From positions 1 to 37,817 of the forward strand of contig NZ_JAAFYZ010000093.1 in assembly GCF_018274385.1 (NCBI RefSeq): a stretch of 37,817 nt of DNA, written 5' to 3'. The position numbers and the translations under genes were made by a program. The DNA is from Catenulispora pinistramenti (lineage in GTDB: Bacteria; Actinomycetota; Actinomycetes; Streptomycetales; Catenulisporaceae). The notes beneath the pieces were generated by a model. The model saw only the letters and a list, made by a program, of their open reading frames with translations. It searched no databases and was not told where the DNA came from. Positions 14,904-22,536 of the stretch are shown one piece after another (position 1 is the first letter of the stretch; each line of letters begins with the position of its first letter).

Positions 14904-15578
14904 TCATCGCCAGGCCTTCACCATCAGCACCGCGCGATCCAGCACCCGTCCCGAAGTGGTGCGCGGGGCCAGCATTCGCGTCCGCACCGACTCCGGTGTG
15001 TCCGTCGCCTCGACGCTGTAGCGCGGCTGCAACCAGCGCCCGCTGTGGGCGGGGCGGGCGTCGCTGGTGAACACTGTGCGGTAGCCGGCTGTGCGGAGCG
15101 CTCGCAGGACCTTGCGGTTGTAGGCGCCGAAGGGGCAGGCGGCTGTGGTGACCGGGGCGCCGATCGCGGTGGCGATGCGGGTGCGCGCGTCCTGGAGTTC
15201 GATGTGCTGGTCGGCGGGGTTGACGTGGGTCCAGGGGCGGTGGGCGGCGCCGTGGGTGCCGATTCCCATGCCGGCGGCGGCGAGGGCTCGCAGGGCGTCT
15301 TCGTCGAGGTTGCCGGGGGTGCCTAGGCGGTCGGCTATGGGGAAGAAGTCGGCGGTGAGGCCTCGTTCCTGGAGGGCCGGCAGGGCTGTCGCCGCGTCGG
15401 AGGCGTTGCCGTCGTCGAAGCTCAGGCGGATGGTGTCGCGGTGGTCGGCGCACAGGTCCAGGACGTGGAGGAACGCCGATTCCGTGACCCAGTAGCGGTG
15501 TTCGTCCGGTTCGCGCTCGGGGCCGTTCGGTGTGCCGATTCCGTGGAAGGAGATGTTCCTCAGCTCTGTCCCGTTCAC
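14904..15578 (-). CDS. Polysaccharide deacetylase (NodB/CE4 family)
   Basis: Starting at the GTG at 15578, this is a 224-residue single NodB-homology domain. Motif 1 is RLSFDDGN with catalytic D55 and metal D56. Motif 2 is GTHGAAHRPW with metal ligands H109 and H113. Motif 3 is CPFGAYNRK (149-155), equivalent to RxPY. It should remove N- or O-acetyl groups from sugars. There is no signal peptide, so it probably acts in the cytosol on lipid-linked intermediates or nucleotide sugars, unlike exported chitin or peptidoglycan deacetylases. The GTG overlaps the stop of the GT2 gene (GTGA). A 486-codon frame continues upstream across the GT2 gene, but it is antisense-like noise, not a fusion. Confidence 0.87.
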   Translation of the reverse strand: MNGTELRNISFHGIGTPNGPEREPDEHRYWVTESAFLHVLDLCADHRDTIRLSFDDGNASDAATALPALQERGLTADFFPIADRLGTPGNLDEDALRALAAAGMGIGTHGAAHRPWTHVNPADQHIELQDARTRIATAIGAPVTTAACPFGAYNRKVLRALRTAGYRTVFTSDARPAHSGRWLQPRYSVEATDTPESVRTRMLAPRTTSGRVLDRAVLMVKAWR

Positions 15579-16417
15579 GCTGGTCCGCCCTCCTCGGCCG
15601 GCTGTCTGGCCGGCCCGTCCTTGTCCCACTGGGTGTAGAAGCTCGAAGGGTTCACGAGGTAGCGGACCGTCGGAACCGGTAGGTGCGTGATGCGGTGGCG
15701 GCGCGTGAAGCGGTACATCATTTCCCAGTCCTCGCGCGGCAGCAGGCCGATCGGGCGGGGCATACGGCTGAAGGTCAGGGCACGCGTGCGGATCGCCACG
15801 AAGGCGTTGCAGTCCAGGAACGAGTCCCACGATGCGCGCTTGCGGTCGAACGGAACCGACAGCACGTCGAGATCTGTGCCGTCGGGCAGCACGCGGTGCA
15901 ATGCGGTGTAGACGCCCGCCAAGTCGGGGGAGTCTGTCAGGGTCTTGATGGCCAGCGCGAGGTGGTCGGGCTCCCAGACGTTGTCGTCGTCCAGGAAGGC
16001 CACGTAGCGCGAGGCGGTCAGCCGCATCCCGACGTTGCGGACCAGGCCGAGGACGTGCGAGTTCGCGGACAGTGACACCGTGCGCAGCCGTGGGTCCGCC
16101 GGCAGGTCGGCCGCTTCCAGGCCGCCTCCGCCGTCGTCGACCACCACGACGACGAGATCCGACCACGTCTGCCCCAGGGCCGAGCGCACCGCGGCGGCAA
16201 GTCCCTCGGGCCGTTTGTAGGTCGGGATGACCACGGCCGCCGTGGCGGACAAAAGCGGCGTCTCGCCCAGCAGCCGTCGCACTTCCCGATCTTCGAACCG
16301 ACGCATGCGGAGCACACTCGGCCAATTCAGAGTTCTGTTTCGCCACTCGAAGATCACCTGCCAACCGACCAGTCGGTTCGCGGTGTCCTTGCCCCAGCGC
16401 ACCGGGTTTCGCGCCAT
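15575..16417 (-). CDS. GT2-family glycosyltransferase
   Basis: I choose the ATG at 16417 (280 residues), preceded by GGGGG six bases upstream. A GTG-type start at 16477 would add 20 Gly/Arg-rich residues. The GT-A core is AAVVIPTYKRPEGLAAAVRS, VVVVVDDGGGG, and YVAFLDDDNVWEPDHLALAI with the DxD. LLPREDWEMMYRFTRRHRIT holds the ED dyad often serving as catalytic base. About 60 residues precede the core (WGKDTANRLVGWQVIFEWRN), possibly for membrane or partner contact. The gene leads the GT2-deacetylase pair and is divergent from the initiating glycosylphosphotransferase, with about 264 bases of relatively AT-rich sequence between them. Confidence 0.86.
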   Translation of the reverse strand: MARNPVRWGKDTANRLVGWQVIFEWRNRTLNWPSVLRMRRFEDREVRRLLGETPLLSATAAVVIPTYKRPEGLAAAVRSALGQTWSDLVVVVVDDGGGGLEAADLPADPRLRTVSLSANSHVLGLVRNVGMRLTASRYVAFLDDDNVWEPDHLALAIKTLTDSPDLAGVYTALHRVLPDGTDLDVLSVPFDRKRASWDSFLDCNAFVAIRTRALTFSRMPRPIGLLPREDWEMMYRFTRRHRITHLPVPTVRYLVNPSSFYTQWDKDGPARQPAEEGGPA

Positions 16418-16526
16418 CCCCATCCCCCTACCCCACCGGCCCGGCCGGGCTTCGGTGGTTGTCCCACAAGCGACCATGTCTGGACACAGTTCGTATAGCA
16501 GTAGAACGACGCTAAGTGTTAGCCAT

Positions 16527-16559
16527 GATACTTCTCACGGACATCTCGCGCGAAGTATC
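16527..16559. promoter_or_regulatory. Inverted repeat in divergent promoter region
   Basis: GATACTTC (16527-16534) and GAAGTATC (16552-16559) form a perfect 8-bp inverted repeat separated by 17 bases. They lie in the divergent intergenic region between the GT2 gene (-) and the glycosylphosphotransferase gene (+), which is AT-richer than its surroundings. It could be a two-half-site operator or a transcript hairpin. I see no convincing -35/-10 pair. Confidence 0.45.
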
Positions 16560-16681
16560 TCAGCCCACTACGATGCTGCTCGTTCGACAGTGTTCGGGCA
16601 ATTACGCAACGGTCATAGCCGGGGATGTGCGGGGCGGCTGGCGTCGGGCGGTGCGATGAGATTCCGTGGGGGGATTTCGGC

Positions 16682-18283
16682 ATGGCGGTCGGGTCGGGCG
16701 TGGAACGTCAGGTCGTGCGGGTAAGACTCGCGCGGTCCTGGACGATGAGATTTGGCAGACGGGCCGGAACGGCGCTGCTGCTGACGATGGACTGGACGTG
16801 CGCGATGGCGGCCGCCTGGCTCGCGGTGCCGGTCCAGGACGACTGGCCGGTGCTGGTCGCCGTGCCGGTGGCCTGGGTCGGTGCGGCAGGTGCGCACCGG
16901 TTGTACGAGCGCCGGCATGTCGGGCCGGGCACCGAGGAGTATCACCGGATCCTGCGGGCTTGCCTGGCCGCGATGGCGGCGTTGGCGGCGCTGTGCGCGC
17001 TGGTGGCCCGCAACGACCGGCTGGTGCGCGGGGTGCTGCTCGCGGTGCCGGCGGCGGCGGTCGGTTCGCTGGTGGCCCGCAAGGCGCTGCGGGCGCTCCA
17101 GGCCCGGAACCCCGGGTGGGCCACCCGGTCGGCGCTGTTGGTCGGCAGCTCGATTCAGTGCTCGGCGATGGCCGAGGTACTGCGCCGGGAGCGGTCGGCG
17201 CTGCGGGCGGTCGCGGCCCTGGAGGTCGCCGGCCCGGGCCAGGCGCCGCTGCCGACGCAGGGGATGCCGGGTGCGGCGGGCACCGCTGGCACAGCGACGG
17301 CGGCGAACAGCGTGAACAGCGTGAACAGTACGACAACCGCGACCGGCGCGGCAGGTGCCCAAGAGGCAGCGGCGCCGCCGACGCCACCGCCGAATCCGTT
17401 GGACCCGCTCATCATCGGCACGCTGACCGCGCACGGCGGTCCCGGCGACGCCGAGCAGGTCGCGACGGCGTTGCAGGTGACCGGGTGCGAGGTCGTGGTG
17501 CTGATGCCCGGCCCGCATCTGGGGGCGGCGGCGCTGAGCGGGCTGGGCTGGCGGCTGGCGAGCGTGGGCGTGGACATCCTGGTCGCGCCGTTCCTGAGCG
17601 AGATCGCGCCGGCCCGGCTGGCAGTGCGGCGTGACGGCGGCGTGCCGCTGTTCCACATCCGCTCGCCGCGGGTGTCGCGCGGGGCCCGGGTGCCGAAGGA
17701 ACTCGGCGAACGCGTGATGGCGGCGCTCGGTCTGGTGCTGCTGGCCCCGATCTTCCTGGCGGTGTCGCTGGCGATCCTGCTCGGCGACGGACGCCCGATC
17801 TACTTCCGGCAGGTGCGCGTGGGGCTGCGCGGCGAGCACTTCGTGCTCTACAAGTTCCGCACCATGGCGACCAACGCCGCGGCGGCGAAGCCGGAGCTCG
17901 CGCATCTGAACGTGAACGCCGACGGCCTGCTGTTCAAGGCCCGCCGCGATCCGCGGGTGACGAAGGTCGGCGCGGTGCTGCGCCGCTACTCGCTGGACGA
18001 GCTGCCGCAGCTGCTGAACGTGGTGCGCGGCGACATGGCGCTGGTCGGGCCGCGTCCGCCGCTGCCGGAGGAGGCCGCGAAGTACAGCGAGGAAGTGCGG
18101 CGCCGGCTGCTGGTCAAGCCGGGGCTGACCGGGCTGTGGCAGGTGAGCGGCCGCTCCGATCTGGCGTGGGCGGACGCGGTCCGTCTGGACCTGGGATACG
18201 TCGAGAACTGGTCGTTGGGCCTGGACGCGGAGATCTTGCTGCGCACCGGCTCGGCCGTCGTCAAGGGTAAAGGAGCGTACTGA
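16682..18283 (+). CDS. Polyprenyl-phosphate glycosylphosphotransferase (WbaP/CpsE-like initiating enzyme)
   Basis: The ATG at 16682 follows a GGGGGG site and gives 533 residues. Four N-terminal hydrophobic segments (about residues 25-135) precede a CoA-binding-like domain. A fifth helix (ERVMAALGLVLLAPIFLAVS) leads into the bacterial sugar transferase domain, with YFRQVRVGLRGEHFVLYKFR and the catalytic D439-E440 of LDELPQLLNVVRGDMALVGP. LLVKPGLTGLWQVSGRS follows. It moves a sugar-1-phosphate from a nucleotide sugar to undecaprenyl phosphate, starting the repeat unit at the membrane. The middle domain is interrupted by a low-complexity insert (about 198-240) with a 9-base DNA repeat. One base separates its stop from the next ATG, so it heads the sugar operon. 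Confidence 0.93.
   Translation: MAVGSGVERQVVRVRLARSWTMRFGRRAGTALLLTMDWTCAMAAAWLAVPVQDDWPVLVAVPVAWVGAAGAHRLYERRHVGPGTEEYHRILRACLAAMAALAALCALVARNDRLVRGVLLAVPAAAVGSLVARKALRALQARNPGWATRSALLVGSSIQCSAMAEVLRRERSALRAVAALEVAGPGQAPLPTQGMPGAAGTAGTATAANSVNSVNSTTTATGAAGAQEAAAPPTPPPNPLDPLIIGTLTAHGGPGDAEQVATALQVTGCEVVVLMPGPHLGAAALSGLGWRLASVGVDILVAPFLSEIAPARLAVRRDGGVPLFHIRSPRVSRGARVPKELGERVMAALGLVLLAPIFLAVSLAILLGDGRPIYFRQVRVGLRGEHFVLYKFRTMATNAAAAKPELAHLNVNADGLLFKARRDPRVTKVGAVLRRYSLDELPQLLNVVRGDMALVGPRPPLPEEAAKYSEEVRRRLLVKPGLTGLWQVSGRSDLAWADAVRLDLGYVENWSLGLDAEILLRTGSAVVKGKGAY
17306..17332 (+). repeat. 9-bp tandem repeat in glycosylphosphotransferase insert
   Basis: AACAGCGTG at 17306 and 17315, with the variant AACAGTACG at 17324, encodes NSVNSVNST inside the Ala/Thr/Pro-rich insert that splits the enzyme's central domain. 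Confidence 0.75.
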
Positions 18284-18284
18284 G

Positions 18285-19361
18285 ATGTCGGGGGGAACGC
18301 GGGCCGCGGAGCGGCCGGGCATCGCGGTGGTCGGCGCCGGATACTGGGGGCCGAACCTCGTACGGAACTTCATGGCCTCGCCGGACTGGGATCTGCGCTG
18401 GCTGTGCGATCTGGACACCGAGCGGGCCGAGCACGTCGCGGCGCCTTATGCCAGCGTCCGGGTGACCGGCGCGCTGGATGAGGTACTGGCCGATCCGCGG
18501 GTGCAGGCGGTGGCCATCGCCACACCGGCGCGGACGCATCGGAACGTGGCCTTGGCGGCGTTGCGGTCGGGGCGGCATGTGCTGGTCGAGAAGCCGTTGG
18601 CCGCTACCGAGGCCGAGGGGGCCGAACTGGTCGCCGAGGCGGCGAAGCGCGATCTGGTGCTGATGTGTGACCACACCTACTGCTACACGCCGGCCGCGCT
18701 GGCTATTAGGGACCTGATTCATTCTGGCGAGCTCGGCGAGGTCCACTTCGTCGACTCGGTGCGGATCAATCTGGGGCTGATCCAGCCGGATGTCGATGTG
18801 TTGTGGGACCTGGCGCCGCATGACCTGTCGATCCTGGACTTCATCCTGCCGCCGAATCTGAAGCCGGTGGCGGTGGCGGCGACCGGAGCGGACCCGATCG
18901 GCGCGGGACGGACGTGTGTCGCTTATCTGACGTTGGCGTTGTCGTCCGGGGCGATCGCGCACGGGCACGTGAACTGGCTTTCGCCGACCAAGGTGCGCAC
19001 GACCATCGTCGGCGGCTCCAAGCGGACGCTGGTGTGGGACGACCTGAATCCGGCGCAGCGGGTCAGCGTCTTCGACCGGGGCGTGGACCTGGCCACCCCG
19101 GACGAGCTCGGCGTGGACCAGCGGCGGGCGGCCTTGGTGTCGTACCGGATCGGCGACATGGTGGCGCCCGCGCTGATCGAGCGGGAGGCGTTGGCGGCGG
19201 CGGTCGAGGAGTTCGCGCGGGCGGTGCGGACCGGGACGCCGGCGGCCACGGACGGCCGGGCCGGTCTTCGAGTTCTGCGAATCCTGGAGGCCGCTTCGCG
19301 CAGCCTCGCCGAGAACGGAGCCCTCGTGGCTGTGGGAGACGACGCCTTGGAGGGCGAATGA
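18285..19361 (+). CDS. Gfo/Idh/MocA-family NAD(P)-dependent sugar dehydrogenase (WlbA-like)
   Basis: The 358-residue protein has the Rossmann motif VVGAGYWGPN (15-24), the family EKP (102-104 in VLVEKPLA) and a substrate-side D176/H179 in WDLAPHDLSILDFIL. It would oxidise one hydroxyl of a nucleotide sugar, typically C3, to a keto group ready for transamination. The best-known analogue in such loci is WlbA/WbpB, which acts on UDP-GlcNAc uronic acid. The WbpA-type dehydrogenase that makes that substrate is not in the window, so another NDP-sugar is possible. It starts 1 base after the previous stop and overlaps the next gene by 4 bases (ATGA). The C3-type aminotransferase at 22537 is the natural partner. 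Confidence 0.87.
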   Translation: MSGGTRAAERPGIAVVGAGYWGPNLVRNFMASPDWDLRWLCDLDTERAEHVAAPYASVRVTGALDEVLADPRVQAVAIATPARTHRNVALAALRSGRHVLVEKPLAATEAEGAELVAEAAKRDLVLMCDHTYCYTPAALAIRDLIHSGELGEVHFVDSVRINLGLIQPDVDVLWDLAPHDLSILDFILPPNLKPVAVAATGADPIGAGRTCVAYLTLALSSGAIAHGHVNWLSPTKVRTTIVGGSKRTLVWDDLNPAQRVSVFDRGVDLATPDELGVDQRRAALVSYRIGDMVAPALIEREALAAAVEEFARAVRTGTPAATDGRAGLRVLRILEAASRSLAENGALVAVGDDALEGE

Positions 19362-20602
19362 AGGGCACTGATGGCGAGCTCGTCGGCGCGGCGGTCGGAG
19401 CGGGGACTGCCGACCTGTCGGCGGCCGCGGAGGCGCCGACCACGGCTGGCGCCTCCGTCGACTTGGCGGGAAGCCGGGCACTGGTCACCGGGGGCGCGGG
19501 CACGATCGGATCGCACGTCGTGGACCGGTTGCTGGACGCCGGGTGCGCGTCGGTGGTCGTCCTGGACAACTTCGTGCGCGGTCGGCGGGCCAACCTGGCG
19601 GCGGCGCTGCCGAGCGGCCGGGTGCAGATCGTCGAGGGGGACATCGGGGACCGCGGGCTGCTCGCGGAGCTGACCGCGGGTACTGACTTGGTGTTCCATC
19701 TGGCGGCGATCCGGATCACGCAGTGTGCCGAGGAGCCGCGGCTGGCCAACGAGGTGCTGGTCGACGGGACGTTCAACGTGCTGGAGGCCGCCGCGGCGGC
19801 CGGGGTGCGCAAGGTGATCGCGTCGTCCTCGGCTTCGATCTACGGACTGGCCGAGCAGTTCCCGACGGACGAGCGCCACCACCCGTACAACAACGACACC
19901 TTCTACGGCGCGGCGAAGGCGTTCAACGAGGCGATGCTGCGGAGCTTCCGGAGCATGTACGGGCTCGACTATGTCGCGCTGCGGTACTTCAACGTCTACG
20001 GCCCGCGGATGGACATCCACGGGCTGTACACCGAGGTGCTGATCCGGTGGATGGAACGCATCGCCGCCGGCCAGCCGCCGCTGATCCTCGGCGACGGCAC
20101 GCAGACGATGGACTTCGTGCACGTCGCCGACATCGCGCGGGCGAACGTGCTGGCGGCCGCGGCGGACGTCACCGACGAGGTGTTCAACGTGGCGTGCGGT
20201 GTCGAGACCAGCCTGAACGAGCTGGCGAAGACGCTGCTGGAGGTCATGGGCTCGGACATGCCGGTGGAGTACGGCCCGCCGCGCGCCGTGAACGGCGTGA
20301 CGCGGCGGCTGGCGGACACGGCGCGGGCCGCGGCGGGGCTGGGGTTCGTGGCGGAGATCGGGCTGCGGGAAGGGCTTGCGGATTTGGTGGAGTGGTGGCG
20401 GGCGGAGCAGCCGACTGCTGTCGCACTGGGGTCAGAGCCAGAGCCAGAGTCAGGGCCAGGGCCAGGGTCGGAGTCGGCGTCCGGGTCGGGTGCGCCGGTG
20501 GCCGCAGACCACGCGACCAGCTTGGTGGCGGTCGCGGCCGAGCGGGCCGCGGCGGCGGCCAAGTCCGCGTCCGGGGCCGTGCCTGAGGGAGCGGCGTCGT
20601 GA
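19358..20602 (+). CDS. NAD-dependent epimerase/dehydratase (extended SDR) with repeat-encoded tail
   Basis: The ATG at 19358 overlaps the preceding stop, giving 414 residues; the open frame further upstream is a shadow. The NAD-binding GGAGTIG is at 45-51, D70 closes the second strand (VVVLDNF), and the active site is SSSASIYG (157-163) plus Y183-x3-K187 in FYGAAKAFNE. LRYFNVYGPRMD and GDGTQTMDFVHVADIAR are typical of UDP-sugar 4-epimerase-like SDRs. The TDE triad of 4,6-dehydratases is not evident, which favours an epimerase. A tail of 57 residues (358-414) is low complexity: the first 20 come from a 10-unit hexamer array, the rest is Ala-rich. The first 35 residues are also non-conserved. 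Its stop overlaps the next GTG by 4 bases. Confidence 0.88.
   Translation: MKGTDGELVGAAVGAGTADLSAAAEAPTTAGASVDLAGSRALVTGGAGTIGSHVVDRLLDAGCASVVVLDNFVRGRRANLAAALPSGRVQIVEGDIGDRGLLAELTAGTDLVFHLAAIRITQCAEEPRLANEVLVDGTFNVLEAAAAAGVRKVIASSSASIYGLAEQFPTDERHHPYNNDTFYGAAKAFNEAMLRSFRSMYGLDYVALRYFNVYGPRMDIHGLYTEVLIRWMERIAAGQPPLILGDGTQTMDFVHVADIARANVLAAAADVTDEVFNVACGVETSLNELAKTLLEVMGSDMPVEYGPPRAVNGVTRRLADTARAAAGLGFVAEIGLREGLADLVEWWRAEQPTAVALGSEPEPESGPGPGSESASGSGAPVAADHATSLVAVAAERAAAAAKSASGAVPEGAAS
20431..20490 (+). repeat. Hexamer array of ten units in the SDR C-terminal tail
   Basis: Ten consecutive six-base units of the form G(T/C)C(A/G/C)G(A/G/C), beginning GTCAGA GCCAGA GCCAGA, run without a break and encode a Ser/Glu/Pro/Gly tail. 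The unit length preserves the frame whatever the copy number. Confidence 0.85.
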
Positions 20603-21759
20603 GCACCACGGTGGCTACCGAGGCCGCGTCGCGCATCCCCGTGATGGTGCCGTGGCTCGGCGAGGAGGAGGCCGCTGCCGCCGCCGAGGCGGTGCGGTCC
20701 GGGTGGGTGGCGCAAGGGCCGCGGGTCGCAGAGTTCGAGCGGGCGTTCGCCGCCGAGGTCGGGGCCGCGCACGGGGTGGCTGTCAGCTCGGGGACCGCCG
20801 CGTTGCACCTCGGCCTGGTCGCGCTCGGGATCGGCGCCGCCGACGAAGTGGTCGTCCCCTCGCTGTCCTTCATCGCGACCGCGAACGCCGCGCGCTACGT
20901 CGGCGCGACGCCCGTCTTCGCCGACGTCGAGCCGGCGACCGGGAACCTGACGCCCGCGACCATCGAGGCGGCGCTGACCTCGCAGACACGCGCCGTGATC
21001 CTCGTGCACCAAGGCGGCGTGCCGGCGGATCTGGACGCGATCCGGGCTCTGTGCGAGGAGCACGGTCTGGCGTTGCTGGAAGACGCGGCGTGCGCGGCGG
21101 GCGCTCGCTACCGGGGCCAGCCGGTGGGCGTCGGTGCGCAGGTGGCGGCTTGGTCGTTCCACCCGCGCAAGCTGCTCACGACCGGCGAAGGCGGCATGGT
21201 CACCACCGACGACGCCGAGCGGGCGGCCCGCATACGCCGGCTGCGCGAGCACGGCATGAACGTCTCGGCCGCCGATCGGCACGCGAGCGCGAAGCCGGTG
21301 CTGGAGGCCTACCTGGAGACCGGCTTCAACTACCGGATGACCGACATCCAGGCCGCGGTGGGGCTGGTCCAGTTGCGGAAGCTGGCCGCGACGGTCGCGG
21401 AGCGGCGTGAGCTGGCGTCGCGGTATCAGCGCGAGCTGGCCGGTATTCCAGGGCTGACAGCGATATCAGACCCCGGATACGGCGAGACCAACTACCAGTC
21501 CTTCTGGGTGCGGCTCGACGACACCTTCCCGGTAGACCGCGACGAGCTGCTGCTCAGGCTCTCCGAAGCTGGCATCTCCGCACGTCGCGGCATCATGGCC
21601 GCGCACTTGGAGCCAGCCTACGCGGACGTCAGCACCCCGAGCCTGCCGGCCACCGAAGCCCTGAGCCTGGACTCGCTGATCCTGCCGGTGTTCCACGGCA
21701 TGACCGAGGCGCAGCAAGACCGAGTGGTCGCGGTCCTGAAGGCGGCCGTACATGGCTGA
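20599..21759 (+). CDS. DegT/DnrJ/EryC1/StrS aminotransferase, PglE/perosamine-synthase-like
   Basis: The 386-residue PLP enzyme transfers an amino group, usually from glutamate, to a keto sugar nucleotide. The Schiff-base lysine is K191 (SFHPRKLLTTGEGG), the PLP-ring acid D162 (LLEDAACAAGA), and SSGTAALHLGL (63-73) holds the phosphate. EDAACAxGA, VVPSLSFIATANAARYVGA and ILVHQGGVPADLDAI are the pattern I associate with C4 aminotransferases such as PglE and perosamine synthase, rather than C3 enzymes. The GTG overlaps the SDR stop (GTGA) and the 3' end overlaps the acetyltransferase gene by 8 bases. A 4-amino-sugar, acetylated by the next enzyme, is the inferred product. Confidence 0.9.
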   Translation: MSTTVATEAASRIPVMVPWLGEEEAAAAAEAVRSGWVAQGPRVAEFERAFAAEVGAAHGVAVSSGTAALHLGLVALGIGAADEVVVPSLSFIATANAARYVGATPVFADVEPATGNLTPATIEAALTSQTRAVILVHQGGVPADLDAIRALCEEHGLALLEDAACAAGARYRGQPVGVGAQVAAWSFHPRKLLTTGEGGMVTTDDAERAARIRRLREHGMNVSAADRHASAKPVLEAYLETGFNYRMTDIQAAVGLVQLRKLAATVAERRELASRYQRELAGIPGLTAISDPGYGETNYQSFWVRLDDTFPVDRDELLLRLSEAGISARRGIMAAHLEPAYADVSTPSLPATEALSLDSLILPVFHGMTEAQQDRVVAVLKAAVHG

Positions 21760-22450
21760 CCTGGCCGTTACCGGACCATCGTGGTCGCGGATCGCGGTGG
21801 CGGGAGCTGGGGGCTTCGGCCGCGAGACCGCCGACGCTCTGCGCGATCTGTACCCGGACTCGGACGTCTTCGCCGGATTCCTCGACGACGCCCTGCCCGA
21901 GCTGCCGATCGCCGGCCAGGTCCTGGGTCCGATCGACCTGATCCACGAGCGGCCAGACCTGCGACTCGTGGTCTGCGTCGGGAACCCGCGCAACTACTTC
22001 TCCCGAGCCGCGATCGTCGAGCGCCTGGGCCTGCCGGAATCACGGTACGCGACCGTCGTCCATCGCCGAGCCCACGTATCGCAGACCTCGACGGTGGGCG
22101 CCGGATCGGTGCTCCTGGCCGCTGCCGTCCTGACCGCGCAGGCGAAGATCGGCCGGCACGTGGCCGTGATGCCGCAGGTCGTCGTGACCCATGACGTCGT
22201 GGTCGGCGACTACGCGACCCTGGCGTCCGGCGTGAAGCTGGGCGGCGGCGTGGCGGTCGGCGAGGGTGCCTACCTCGGGGCCGGGGTGTTGGTGCGCGAA
22301 GGGGTGCGCATCGGGGCCTGGGCGCAGGTCGGCATGGGCTCGGTGGTGCTTCGGGACGTGCCGGACGGCGAGGTGTGGGTCGGCAATCCGGCCGGCAAGC
22401 TCCGCGACGCCGCGTTCCCGGAACTCCTGGCCCGGCGAGCGGTGCTTTGA
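21752..22450 (+). CDS. PglD/NeuD-type sugar acetyltransferase (left-handed beta-helix)
   Basis: The 232-residue protein has the two-part PglD architecture. An N-terminal Rossmann-like NDP-sugar pocket carries AVAGAGGFGRETADAL (15-30). The C-terminal hexapeptide-repeat beta-helix (about 105-220) contains VGAGSVLLAAAVLTAQAKIG, VVVTHDVVVGDYATLASGVK and GAYLGAGVLVREGVRIG, then the closing GNPAGKLRD. H147 in VVTHDVVVG matches the catalytic base. It would N-acetylate the amino sugar made by the immediately upstream aminotransferase, using acetyl-CoA; O-acetylation (NeuD-like) is an alternative. The 8-base overlap with the aminotransferase gene supports a paired function. The enzyme is cytoplasmic and trimeric by family. 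Confidence 0.9.
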   Translation: MADLAVTGPSWSRIAVAGAGGFGRETADALRDLYPDSDVFAGFLDDALPELPIAGQVLGPIDLIHERPDLRLVVCVGNPRNYFSRAAIVERLGLPESRYATVVHRRAHVSQTSTVGAGSVLLAAAVLTAQAKIGRHVAVMPQVVVTHDVVVGDYATLASGVKLGGGVAVGEGAYLGAGVLVREGVRIGAWAQVGMGSVVLRDVPDGEVWVGNPAGKLRDAAFPELLARRAVL

Positions 22451-22536
22451 CCACCCGTCCATCAGCCTCACTGTCCGCTTCGCCGACCACCGCGCCGGGC
22501 CGCGCGGTGCACCGATACCCACCGGAGGACCAAACC

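Noticed and set aside
13616..15070. A 484-codon plus-strand frame opposite the ATP-grasp gene.
   Set aside because: It is a Gly/Ala/Glu-rich shadow; the minus strand shows intact ATP-grasp residues.
14904..16364. Apparent 486-residue glycosyltransferase-deacetylase fusion.
   Set aside because: The first 262 codons are an alternative frame of the GT2 gene; the deacetylase begins at the GTG at 15578.
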